This document shows positions 45,701-55,682 of a DNA stretch of 56,376 nt, in pieces (position 1 is the first letter of the stretch; every line of letters starts with the position of its first letter). Origin of the DNA: Branchiostoma floridae (Eukaryota; Chordata; Leptocardii; Amphioxiformes; Branchiostomatidae); contig NC_049990.1 in NCBI RefSeq assembly GCF_000003815.2, positions 21,667,538-21,723,913 of the forward strand, given 5' to 3'. A program made the translations under genes and the position numbers. Under the pieces are notes generated by a model. It saw only the letters and a list, made by a program, of their open reading frames with translations. It was not told where the DNA came from and ran no database searches.

Positions 45701-48197
45701 CAGTCAGCGCGACCTTCAAATTCCTCGTGAGAGTAGCGTATCCCGGAGTCGACGATGTACACATCAACACTGTCTGTCGGCAAGACAAAAGAAAAAAAAA
45801 ACGACTTCTACAGAGAAAAAAAAGCCCAAAAAGTATCAAAATATCATAGGTAATTAAGACAAGATACAAAAACATCAAGGGTAAGAGTATCGAAAAGAAT
45901 GTATAGCTTTTGCCCCAAATGTTGATCTTAGCAAGGGAAACAGTTATGAGGGGTTGCGCCTTTTGTTACACAGAGCATCGATTTGTGTTGCTTCTTGCTG
46001 TTGTGTTCGTTTTCTATGTCCTGCGTGTCACCGGGATAACTGAAATTGGTTTAAATTTCAGTAACCTCTGAAATATATAGATTGGCATATTCATTGATCA
46101 ACTAAAATGGTGATCATTTGGTGAATGAATACTATATGCATTTGATGTGCATGTATATACATGTAACAGCAACTATTAGATATACGCTTACTACATCTCG
46201 AAATGTTGCAATATTCCCATCTAACACGCGGATCTGTTGTGTAACACCATGGCCCGTCAGAACCGCCTCCCGGATTTCTGCAGAAGTTCCTGTCCAATCC
46301 GAGGACAGGAAACAACTGCTGATAGACGTGGTTGTGGGGTGATTGGCTGTCCCAGCGCTGACACGTGAGCCCCGATTGGGTGATCTGTGTCGCACCTCGG
46401 TAGGATGCCCCGTTACCATGGGCACATTCATCTATCAACGAAGGTGAAAGTGCCGTTAGCTTACCTATGAAGCTATTCATGGTTTACGGATCTAAAGCCT
46501 ACGGAGATAGGATAGAGCCACCAAACAGAAGAAGTACAAGCCGCTGCTTTTGTAATAGAGGGTCAAAATAGTGCTCCGCCCCTGAAGCGTCGCCAAAAGA
46601 AACTGACAAAGACTGAAATAAAGAGAGAGAGAGAAAGACAGAAAGAAGGAAGGAAAGAAGGAAAGAAAGAAAATTGTTGGACTTCTCTTTTTGTATAACA
46701 TTAAGATATTTGTGTATAGCTTACCTAAGAAAGAAAAAGAAAGAAAGAAAGAAAGAGTCTTGAGAGAGGCACCTGTATTCCTGTAGTCCACACAGTCCAG
46801 ACAGTCACAGTGCTCTGTAGTGTTGCCGCAGTAGTTATAAGAGGAGCAGCACGGGTAGCCACTGTCCGGGTCACACTCAGCCGGCCTGCCGTCCTCTGCA
46901 GGATAGCCCTGTCCGCAGCGGCCGTCTTCGCGCCACTTCTTCGGAGCTAGGAGAGTGGACATGGGTGAAAATTAAGTCAAAAATGTACGAAAAATGAACG
47001 TTTATTATCATTTTGAAAACGTACATTTTCGACTTAACTTTGTCAATACACTATGTTGCATGGGTGCTGCTTCTGGGGGCGCATAATTCGTTACGATATT
47101 TCAACAAAAGTGTTTAACAAATCAACGTACAGATCTGCTTGGCACACGCTTAATTTTGAAAATTTACACTTTAAACTTTATTTTTACAATGTAATGTCCT
47201 GCGTGTCACCTAACACGATATATGTCATCTATATGGTCTCCTAAATCCAAGAAAACGTTTTGGTAAAACGTTCTTTTACTCGTTACTTGAATACGAAAAG
47301 AACTCCATTATTTTCCCACCGAATATCTAATGTCTGGGTAAAGTCGTACACTTACCTAACGATACCTGACAAATGAAATAATCCTCTTGATCGCAGCTTT
47401 CGTCATCCCAGAAGAAGTCCCGGTACGCCCATAGCTGCCCGCAGTTCTGCCCCCCTCCATAGCCGTTGTTAGGTTCCCCTGCCGCCCAGTTGGCAAAGTC
47501 TCCGTCTCCAAGCCTGCCGCCGTCAGACCACACCCAACTTCCTTCCACCTGTAAATTTGACAAAGACGTAACTCAAAAAGATACATGGCATTTCTGTTTA
47601 CTCTGTGTCAATGGTGGGATGAATTGGTTGTCTGATTACTAGTATCTTGCTGTTTGAATTTGTTAGATGTGAATCGCCATTTGGTAATTCCCATTAAATG
47701 TATTTGCTTGCAAATGTTACCTTTCTAGTAAATAGTTCCTATTTCTAGACAATGGCCACTCACGCTGGAAGACGCAAGCCAAACGGGCAAAATGGATTTT
47801 GTAGTAGAATGGATTTAACATTAGTGAAGAAATATAGTACATACCTCCTGGTCGTTCAGACCTATCCAGTAGTCTCGCCCAGGATTCACGGCACGGATTG
47901 CGCGGACCAGGAAGTCGTGTACAGCCTCTTCACGGACGTCTGCCAGGTGCCCTCCGTCTGCAGCACAGACGTTTCTGGCGGCGGCGTGCGTCTTGGCTTC
48001 GGGATAGACCTTGTAAAGCTCGTTCTTATGCTTTATGTAGCCTGGAAGGGGGGGGGGGGTGTGATATATGTTTTAGTGACGCATTTTAGTGACGTTTTTA
48101 TATTGTTGTCGCATCCACAATATCCATAATAACAATGATTATCATTTCAAGTTGTTCCCATCAGTCAGAACACTACCTCCTCACGCACGCAAGCACG

Positions 48198-48274
<77 letters not shown>

Positions 48275-51200
48275 AGAGATTCTTAAGATAGCGAAACTTA
48301 GAAATTAGGAGATAGAACACTTCACCTGTGACGGTTCTATAGATGGAATTTCTCCAGTTCCCGCCACAAGTGTCCGCCGAACTGCCGGTGCAGGGTGTGC
48401 TGCACTCCGACTCTGGTGCAGCACCGAACTGACCGAAGCTGTCGCCACAGAAGCACTCTTTACCGTACTGTAAGCCGGCATAACGGTACCTAAAGCAGTG
48501 AGAATTACAACAATTGGTGGCCGTGACGCAACGTGAAACCACTTCACTAGAATGTGTCATTGAACGCCCCTTTCACACACATTTAACAACGTTGACTACA
48601 CATCCCTTGATAAAAGTATTTATTCTTTAACGTTCTGTATGTTTTGTTGTCTTTTATATCAGTAAATTTCATTTTCTGGCCCACTGATTAGTCAAGGCTA
48701 ACATTTCAATAGCGCTGTATGGGATTTGAACGTCACAAACAAAATTAAAAGGAAAAGATGCATAGAACTTAGATCTTACATATTTTCCCAATTTGGCGCT
48801 CGTAGCCAACATCAAGCAAGATATGAACATGTTCAAAGTATACCTGTTGAAATTCGAGAGCATAAATCAGTACTCTAACTTTCCAGCACATCAACATACC
48901 CTTCTGCAGTACAGTGACCCAGACAAGATGTGGGGGTCAAGTTTTCCTCATCTTTCATGACGTCACCTGTCAGGTCCCGGATGTCCAGGCTCCCACCATC
49001 ACGGTAGCAGCCGAGGTACACCTGCTTCGTTACTGAACAAGATGACGACATGTCCTTACCATTGAATGACATATCTATATACTCAACGTCATAGTAAGAT
49101 GAAAAGTTAAACTTGTACACAATACCATGTGGCTGTGACTGTTTTACTGAAAACAAAGCATCCTCATATGTCTCATATTCTGCGTAAAATTCTAAAGATA
49201 AAACACGTTACTAGTATATCAATATTCCTCCCACTTTTGTATATTGATCCTTCCACAGTACCGTTTCCTTAAAATCCTTTTATTTTATCTTATTTCAGCT
49301 TGTTATATATTTCGTTGCATTTCGTACTTTCTGTGCATTTCATTTCGTTCCATTTAGCATTTTCTATACACCTTTTTATCTTATATCAACACAAACAACA
49401 TAAGTTTTAAAACGTGCATAGAGATGTGCGGCTACGTGTCTTAGGAACTTGCCATATGTTTAAGTTAAGAGTCTTTTTCCGTTGACTCTTACACCGTATC
49501 CAAACGTAGTATCCAACCTGGTTCTGCCTATGAATATGGAGCGTGATTCATACCAGTGACACACTTCTTACCATAGGCTGGCCGCTCACAAATGAATCTG
49601 TACTTCAACCGACAGGGAACGTCGTTCCATTTGGAATTAACCTCAACAACCGCACAGTCCTCATTGCCGGCCTGGTTAGGCTCCCCTTCGGCCCAGTTCG
49701 TGAAGGAGTTTCCGTCCAGTTTTTCTCCATCGGCGTTCCATCTCCACGTTCCCTCCTTCTTTCTATCTGTAAGTCCGAGCCAGAATCTTACATACGGGTT
49801 GAGAGATGTCTTTAACGTGATGAGGAAATTGTTGACAGCTCGGTTCCGGGGTTCAGCGACAATCCCTCCGTCTGTGGCGCAAAAGGCTTCCGCAGAGGAG
49901 TAGTTTTTAGCCTCGTCGAAGGCTTTGTAGCAGGCGTTACCGAACAGCTGGTATCCGGCAGGACACTCCAGGGTCTCGGCGACAGCTAAAAAAGGAATTG
50001 GACACAATGATGTTTTAATGGAATGATCATGTCAAATTGAACTGTGAAAAGAACGAAGTCTCGTTATCAAATTTTATGAAAATGAAAAATTGCACATTTT
50101 TATAGCTATATCTGACACTTCTGCTTATTGTATTCTTGAGCTTGTCTGCAATTATATATTAGGTTTCAACATGCGCAAGTGTTTCGTGCTATTACTAGTA
50201 ATAGTACATTTTGTATCTGCAACTGCTATCTGCATCTGTCATTCGTACCACAATGCGGCTTACTATACAATCATGGGCACGTCCACTCCACATAGAACGA
50301 GCCGTCAGATCTAAGTGACGTAAATCAACACATTATCACTAGAAAACTTCTCGACTACTATTGGAATAATGTAGTAAAATGAAACACTATCAAAGTGAAC
50401 TAACAAGTTAAACCTAACTCACGCTGGGCGTTAAACCGTCCGTCCAGTGGCAGGTCCTGTTGATCGATTCTGTCCAGATGCCAGGGGACCGCAGACTGCT
50501 GCATCTCAAACACCTGGTCTTCTTCCACGTACTCCACATCAGACATGGCTCTCATCTGTCGTTGTAAAGACGGGGGATATTGACAATTCGAATACTTTTT
50601 TTTAATTGTGCAATACAATACCGGTACCTGTTCTTCTCTTAGATGAAAAGGGATATGGATAGACTTCTATTTTCTTCCATGTATTAGGACAGATACACCT
50701 GCCTTTTTGCTTTTCATGAAAATTAGATCTACACTGATTCTGATTTCTCAATCGAATCAAAAGCAAGCAACAATTAAAAGTTACGGAAATACCTAGCATA
50801 ATGTCATTCCGTAGAGCCATGCCTAAAAAGACCGAGGGTCGATTTTCTTAGCTTTAGCAACTTTGCAGGGTCAGAAACTTCGAATATCAGAAATATCAGC
50901 TCACTATCAGCACGTCGTTAGGCGTCATCTCTGCGGCGAACCCCTTCAGGACGTTCATCTCCATGGCAACGGTTGTCATGTGAAACATGGACGTGACGTC
51001 AGGATGTCCGCGCCTGCGCCCCTCGCTCTGTGCCGTGAGGACCGTGGACTTGTACTTCCCCATGACGTGTTGGACAGCGTCACTGCCGGACGTCTCCTTC
51101 ATAACAACGACGTATCTGGAGATGGCAATATATTTGAAAGTTCAGATATTTCATATTTGATACATTTGTACTTGGTATAGTTTATTGTAATAAACTTAAG

Positions 51201-52165
51201 TTCCTTAAAGGGCTTATGTTCCAGGGTCAAGAAATTAACATAATGATATATTTACATAAAAACACAGGTAGACAATTAAATGGTCATAAATTGCTAAAAA
51301 AAATTGATGCTGTGTTTTGTATGCATTATGAGTCATTTATGAGTCATAGTGCATACAAAATACCGCATCAAAAATTTCAAAAATCATTTTAGCCTGGAAT
51401 CCAGTCTTGTTAGCTTTGTTCCGCTCCCGAAAGTAGCCACTCGCCACCTTCGGGAGCGGAACAAGGCTAACAAGACTGGATTCCGTGCTAAGATCATTTA
51501 GCATATACAATGTTGATCATCATGATAAAGCAGTGCATGACATAAGATAGGGTCTTATAATATCAGTCGGTAGAGTATTCCAGAAAGTTTCCGAGATCTC
51601 TTTCCACTATACGTTTTGGCTTATACAAACAAACTCTGGGTTTGCAATTATCAAATATCAATCTTATAAACAAACTTAACGCCAGAATTTAATTTCCTGA
51701 GGTAGAAATGTACAGGTATTACATTACGTCATTGCGTCACTACAAATGGCATTAGCCAGTTTTTAGAACAGAAGGGTAATTCAACATCAGGTATAAAATT
51801 TTATCAACGAAAAATATTTTTGAGATATAAGTATCATTATGTATTTAAATTGCCTTTGTTCCAAAATGTGTTGTCAGAACACTGATACAAAATGTACTGT
51901 ATATTTCTAGGCCATAGAATGACTGAAGACGGGTACATTACTGAACTTACCTCCCAGGCATCCGTGAGTTCTCGTTCGGTGCAGTGTACATGGGCCGCAG
52001 TCCGTCCCGAGCCATGTTGAAGCCGTCCACGGTGACATAGGACGGTAACCCCGGGACGCGGCCAGCAACGCTCCGCGGTGGCCGCCTGCCATCCCCGACA
52101 GATGCCAGAGAAGTTACCAGAAAAACCACAACAACACTGCGGTAACAAGCGTGCCAGTGTAGCAT
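40189..52165 (-). CDS. PCSK9-like subtilase with inserted CTLD-WSC-CTLD-hevein-kringle cassette
   Basis: Nineteen exons join in phase to 1,262 aa: 52165-51951, 51115-50905, 50555-50423, 49985-49572, 49191-48900, 48489-48326, 48041-47845, 47548-47356, 46946-46773, 46431-46192, 45773-45661, 45121-44902, 44498-44377, 44176-43978, 43476-43306, 42761-42619, 41905-41704, 40849-40641, 40365-40189. Order: signal peptide (VVVVFLVTSLASVGDG), I9 prodomain (RYVVVMKE, VEYVEEDQVF), cleavage region (MQQ/SAVPWHLDRI), five adhesive modules (187-744), S8 domain with D753, H789, N881 and S955, and a Cys-rich C-terminus (1020-1262). Spacing and sequence (CRTVWS, YALARCCLLP, LTGCS) match PCSK9 specifically. It is secreted. 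Vertebrate PCSK9 self-cleaves and binds LDL receptor; substrates here are unknown. Human PCSK9 is 692 aa, and this protein without the cassette would be 704. Confidence 0.93.
41098..41382. mobile_element. hAT-like MITE, family A copy 2, interrupted by gap
   Basis: Same terminal sequence as 563-772 (TACTCTCCAAGCAGAGATTA, then GGCTCCGGCTG). Flanks TCATTTAG (41090-41097) and TCATTTGG (41383-41390) look like an 8-bp target duplication with one change. The centre is 100 Ns (41236-41335), a placeholder-size gap at the hairpin apex. It lies in intron 17 of the PCSK9-like gene. Confidence 0.85.
41236..41335. other. Assembly gap (100 Ns) at a MITE hairpin apex
   Basis: Exactly 100 Ns, the usual placeholder for a gap of unknown size, centred in the family A element. 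Confidence 0.99.
41988..42018 (+). ncRNA. Hammerhead-ribozyme-like core, copy 1
   Basis: CTGAAGA, one extra A, a perfect 6-bp stem GAGTGA/TCACTC around TGGATG, then GAAAC. This resembles the conserved hammerhead core (CUGANGA, stem II, GAAA) found in terminal repeats of some retroelements. The extra A and unproven stems I and III leave activity doubtful. Confidence 0.3.
42394..42596. mobile_element. MITE family C, copy 2, PCSK9-like intron 16
   Basis: Left end TAACGCTAGTTCACCTTTAT..CCGTGGT, right end in reverse complement GTAACACTAGTTCACCTTTA..TCCGCGGTA. It is the same family as 33884-34103 and ends 22 bases from the donor of exon 16. Confidence 0.8.
42901..43009. repeat. Short hairpin element with 46-base arms
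   Basis: AGTATCATCCTCCGTAGTGA..CCGCTGGCTCAATCC..CGCTTGCT is followed by a loop of about 17 bases and its near-perfect reverse complement. It is probably a miniature foldback element within PCSK9-like intron 15. Confidence 0.8.
43306..45773 (-). CDS. PCSK9-like exons 11-15: S8 catalytic domain
   Basis: Exons 45773-45661, 45121-44902, 44498-44377, 44176-43978 and 43476-43306. Catalytic Asp in VYIVDSG (D753), His in QGHGTHVA (H789), oxyanion Asn in VAAGNDGDD (N881), Ser in LSGTSMAAP (S955). Also VITVGG and SCVDIFAP, shared with PCSK9 and proteinase K relatives. All catalytic residues are present, so the enzyme should be active, at least for autoprocessing. Confidence 0.95.
43823..43852 (+). ncRNA. 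Hammerhead-ribozyme-like core, copy 2 (likely decayed)
   Basis: CTAATGA, an extra A, stem GGCGAC/GTCGTC (one G-U pair) around AGATG, then GAAAC. It has the same layout as copy 1, but the core G is changed to A, which would be expected to disable cleavage. It lies in PCSK9-like intron 14. Confidence 0.25.
46192..46431 (-). CDS. PCSK9-like exon 10: kringle domain
   Basis: One phase 1-1 exon, residues 665-745. CAHGNGASYRG, TCQRWDSQSPHNH, NFCRNPGG, PWCYTTDP and WEYCNISRC give a full kringle with six cysteines. Kringles bind proteins, often through C-terminal or exposed lysines; the ligand here is unknown. Confidence 0.92.
46621..46758. repeat. Purine-rich GAAA/GAGA microsatellite in intron 9
   Basis: Two tracts (46621-46672 and 46727-46757) of AGAGAG, GGAAA and GAAA repeats. 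On the minus, coding strand these are pyrimidine-rich and lie just downstream of exon 9's weak donor at 46772. Confidence 0.9.
46773..46946 (-). CDS. PCSK9-like exon 9: hevein-like chitin-binding module
   Basis: A 58-residue phase 1-1 exon. The Cys pattern RCGQGYPAEDGRPAECDP, YPCCSSYNYCGNTTEHC and CDCLDCVDYR matches the hevein fold (CCS..G.CG.T...C). The donor after ACAG is a weak GTGCCT, so this exon may be skipped or spliced inefficiently. Chitin or GlcNAc binding is inferred. Confidence 0.8.
46973..47036. repeat. Intronic hairpin 27 bases from exon 9 acceptor
   Basis: Arms TAAGTCAAAAATGTACG (46973-46989) and CGTACATTTTCGACTTA (47020-47036) pair with one mismatch around a 30-base loop, in intron 8 directly upstream of the hevein-like exon. 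Confidence 0.75.
47356..48041 (-). CDS. PCSK9-like exons 7-8: C-type lectin domain 2 (EPN/WDD)
   Basis: Two exons (48041-47845, 47548-47356) with an internal phase-0 intron and phase-1 outer introns. It starts GYIKHKNELYKVY without the extra N-terminal Cys pair, so it is short-form. It keeps C502, C578, C594 and C602, WIGLND, EPN (567-569) and WDD in place of WND (589-591). The WDD change may alter calcium affinity. Confidence 0.9.
48195..48281. repeat. AC(n)AG(n) compound microsatellite in intron 6
   Basis: About 45 bases of AC repeat followed by about 40 bases of AG repeat, 45 bases downstream of exon 6 in the sense of transcription. Confidence 0.95.
48326..49191 (-). CDS. PCSK9-like exons 5-6: spacer and WSC domain
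   Basis: Exon 5 (49191-48900) begins with about 55 unassigned residues (YDVEYIDMSFNGK), then the WSC start VYLGCYRDGG. Exon 6 (48489-48326) carries YRYAGLQYGKECFCG and ADTCGGNWRNSIY. The intron between them is phase 2 and the outer introns are phase 1, so the pair is a movable 1-1 unit. WSC domains are putative carbohydrate-binding modules. Confidence 0.9.
49572..49985 (-). CDS. PCSK9-like exon 4: C-type lectin domain 1 (EPN/WND)
   Basis: A complete long-form CTLD in one phase 1-1 exon (residues 187-325). It runs from ECPAGYQLFGNACYKAF through WLGLTD and NWAEGEPN to WNDVPC and YRFICE. EPN (288-290) and WND (306-308) are the canonical calcium and mannose-type sugar-binding motifs, so calcium-dependent binding of mannose, GlcNAc or fucose is predicted. 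Confidence 0.92.
50423..52165 (-). CDS. PCSK9-like exons 1-3: signal peptide and I9 prodomain
   Basis: Residues 1-186. M1 at 52165 is the first Met in frame, and a hydrophobic core at 10-21 makes a signal peptide. The prodomain starts near PGRYVVVMKETSG and ends VEYVEEDQVFEMQQ. The bond Q162-S163 aligns with the autocleavage site of PCSK9 (Q152-S153). The mature N-terminus SAVPWHLDRI is then followed by a 14-residue stretch up to the phase-1 donor at 50423. Introns 1, 2 and 3 are phase 2, 0 and 1. Confidence 0.9.
51297..51377. repeat. Hairpin repeat in PCSK9-like intron 1
   Basis: Arms AAATTGATGCTGTGTTTTGT..ATGCA and TGCATACAAAATACCGCATC..AAAAATTT are inverted copies. It sits next to the second hairpin at 51390-51490. 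Confidence 0.7.
51390..51490. repeat. Palindromic MITE-like element in PCSK9-like intron 1
   Basis: Arms of about 42 bases, TAGCCTGGAATCCAGTCTTG..TTAGC, with a near-perfect reverse complement and a loop of about 17 bases. ATCATTT occurs on both sides (51383-51389 and 51493-51499) and may be a target-site duplication. Confidence 0.75.
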
Positions 52166-54714
52166 GTTTTGTGGTGGTGTTCAACGGCTTTGATCCTACC
52201 CACAATCTCGCCACAAAGATTCTTGAAAATCAAATGAGTCAGTCTCCGAATCTGTTCTGACCGCTCAGAAACCAGTGGAACTGTTCCTCCTAAAAGACGG
52301 CAGGAGAATGAACTGAAGTGTGAAAGCCTGTTCAAACTGGTTTTGTACATACGGTGCCGGGTAATTCTAAGAAGTCAAGGACGTGACGTATCCAACTTCT
52401 CTTGATAGTGCGGGATGTGATAGTCTGGCAAGCAGCCTTTGCAGGGCCATGTTTACGGAATACTGAGCGTAGATTGGGAAACAACTGACGACATCACGAG
52501 CCTCTATGGAGGCTGTTTGCCAGGTAATCTATCATGTTAACAGTAGGGGTCTTACACTGACAGATGTTCAGTTTCGAACAGTAGCTCATGATCAATACCC
52601 TAGTCTCCAAGGAGACGTGTCAGCTGAATGACAAAAGAGAAGAATTTGGCCACTATAGGGACAAATAATGTGCCATGCGATTTCAGCTAGTCTTTTGCAT
52701 TTCATCCTACTGCCTGGTCAGTTCACTCCTAGGCCAATTAACTCCTACTAGACTTTCTATTCCTAACTTGGCCAAAGCCCCCTATCTAAAAAGCTGACCT
52801 CTACACTAAAGTATGTTCTTATATATAGTTATATGTACACTTGTGACACAACTTCGTTCACCACGGATGACAGCGGGACAATAAATTCGCTGATACTTTC
52901 GGATTTACTGCTGTTTACGTTTCGTTACTGATTGATACGTGTACATGTAATATGGACACATATCATGTTGGTGCTATAACATAATAGATTCTCTTTTCTC
53001 AACCAAATCAGACTGACTGGGATGCGTAGTGACACTTGTACTTTGAGACACTTGTTCACGCAGCTGGAACGTGTAAAGTCGATCCTGGAACAGTTCCAAG
53101 ATATGCCCGGAAACGCCATGCGGACTTTGCAATTTTCAAAGTTGCAAATTCATGGTGAGATTTCCTTTGTACTTGTAGAGTGCCTGCAGGGGTGGCCTTT
53201 TCAAATCTTATTTTATTGAATCATTTAAAGAAAGTGAACTATCTCTGGCCCAATAGAATGGTAGAATTGTCATAATCAACATAAAATATATATGCCGTAT
53301 GAGAAGAAATATAGAGGAAAATAATCACAGTATGTCAATGATGTCAGGTATACACAGTGCGCTCCGCTTACCTCCGGAATTTTTTCAACCTTTTGGCCAT
53401 TAAGTATTTTGCTTCTTGAAAGAAGTGGTTATTGTGGCCTTTGTACATACCCAACACCGGACATGGGTTGCCCAAGGAGTAAATTCAATATTTGGCAGTT
53501 TGCCACAATTGGCTTCAGTTCAACGCGTTGTATCCGCTTTTGTTTTGTCAGCAAAATGAACCAGGAGCCGCGTGTATTCAGTGTGTAACCAGTAAATGTG
53601 GCCCTGCGTGAGTTGCCATGACAATGACTATAAGGTTATACCAAGGAGGTACCTCTTTTCAACCTCCTTGCTATATAACGTTACCAAACATATACATAGT
53701 ATTCACTTTTTCCTTAACGTTAGTTAATATGATGCTAGAATGGAATCTCCCCGTTAGAATCTCTGCTTCTCGTTTTCTGTTCTTTAAAAGTTGCAATTGC
53801 TTTGCCATTCTCATGATAAGACAAAAAAGGGGAAAACGCAAAACGGACCACGTACGTACTTGCACAACGGGTGTGCACAAATGTCAAAGGTCACCATTCG
53901 TTAGTCCACAGAAGTCGATTAGTCTCGTTCAGTTTTACACAACGGCGTAAATGAACTCGATGACGTAAATGTTTACCTTCTTGACCATCAAACAAACATG
54001 GCCACGGCATGGCCCGATAATCCACGTACAGAATAGCAAAATGTAGGGGAAACTGAGATTTATCAATACAGCTATAGGCTACATGTTGTTAAAAGCTTAT
54101 GGTCCTGCAGAGTATCTTGGTGCAATACTACTCCATTTGCACCTGCCGTGGCACAAAGAATGCTGGTCGCCCAAATGTCTATCTGGTTTAATACGTCAAT
54201 GTCAACAGATCGTGACCAGGGGAAAGGAGGAAGTGCAAGTTGCCACCATATTTTTTCACTGTTCACTGGACCATTTCAGTTTACCGTGGCAAGGTAAAGA
54301 TCCCTTGAAAGTACTAACACATCTAATTGGGGAATGTACAAAGTGCTAGTTTATTTCTTGACAAGAGAATTCAATGCAGACTTCGTTTTTAGTTATTTAT
54401 TCAGTTGTCTGAAAACAATCACTAGTACACTACGTCATGGAGAGAGAAGTAGTTTTTCTTTTCATTATAATCGCGAGATCCGGGATCTCTATGCTTCCAG
54501 GCGTTATATTACCCTTGACAAGCTCATTACCATGTTACATGTACCCAAGTCCCAGGAAGTGATCGACCTTGGTCTTCATGACGATACTATAAAGTTGATC
54601 GGGTGTACATTGATATTATACATAGCAAGGTTGCTCTTTTCTCACATAGTACTGTGTCACTGGGAACGCTTTATTAATTTCCGACAGAACCGTGAGAACG
54701 GGAATTGCACAGTT
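52166..54714. other. Upstream of PCSK9-like gene, no supportable gene
   Basis: No coding exon is recognised. It includes the presumed promoter of the PCSK9-like gene (no clear TATA or sterol response element was seen) and a small hairpin at about 53637-53682 (CCAAGGAGGT and ACCTCCTTG). Short open frames on either strand lack domains. Confidence 0.5.
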
Positions 54715-55682
54715 GCAGGAAGGTCGGCTGATTTTAAGATCTTAAGATGGTCTTACGTATTTTTCGCCCACAAACTGTCCCCTCACATATAAGCGAGGCT
54801 CGTGCGATCGACGGTGAATAAATCTATGATAATGAACCTCCCATGACCTCTAGCACGCGGACAAGGTAACACAAAACGTTCCTCAAAAAAGGCAAGAGAT
54901 CAATAAATGTTGCTTATTTTGTTGTCGGAATCTTTTTAACCAATGAATGGAATGCGCGGGCATAATAGAAATGACACAAGAAAGGAAAGTGTGTCACAAA
55001 GCCAGCATACATACAACCACAAGGGCCACAATGTTAAAATTACCCTCACATTCTCAGAAATTCAATATTTCTAAACAAACGGAAGTCGGGCGAACGTCGG
55101 ACAAGTCGCAGGAGATCTCCGAGATCGCAGAGCTCGTTACCGAGTCGCAGATCGTGCGTGCAAATCGTGCGTACCTCGCAAGGGTATCGGTCAATAGTCT
55201 TGCGTCAATCCCACGATTGAAGACCGATAGGCGAGCACAGACATAGTTATTAATCATCGAACGCAAATCGGATGGCGAACGCCCGTTCGTTGGGCGACGT
55301 TCACCCGACTTCTGATTGTTTACAAATATTGAATTTCTGGGAATGTGAGGGTAATTCTAACATTGTGGCCCCTGTAGCAGTATGTAGGCTGGGTTTGGAC
55401 ACACTTTTCTTTCTTGTGTCATTTCTATTATGCCCGCGCATTCCATTCATTGGTTAAAAAGATTCCGACAACAAAATAAGCAACGTTTATTGATCTCTTG
55501 CCCGTTTTTTTGACGAACGTTTTGTATTCCCTTGTCCGCGTGCAAGAGGTCATAGGAGGTTCATTATCATAGATTTATTCACCGTCGATCGCACGTGGCT
55601 CGCTTATATGTGAGGGGAACAGGTTTTGGGCGAAAAATACGCAAGACCATCTTAAGATCTTAAAATCAGCCGACCTTCCTGC
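54715..55682. mobile_element. Foldback element with arms of about 385 bp
   Basis: The left arm 54715-55099 and right arm 55295-55682 are reverse complements with scattered mismatches, for example GCAGGAAGGTCGGCTGATTT against AAATCAGCCGACCTTCCTGC. The 195-base centre is rich in TCGCAGATCG-type motifs. No transposase frame lies inside; open frames crossing the arms are chance products. The size and long arms suit a foldback-type or large MITE transposon. Confidence 0.85.

Noticed and set aside
54334-54792. 152-aa plus-strand frame left of the foldback element
   Set aside because: It runs into the foldback arm, has no recognised domain and no splice partners, and is best explained by chance.
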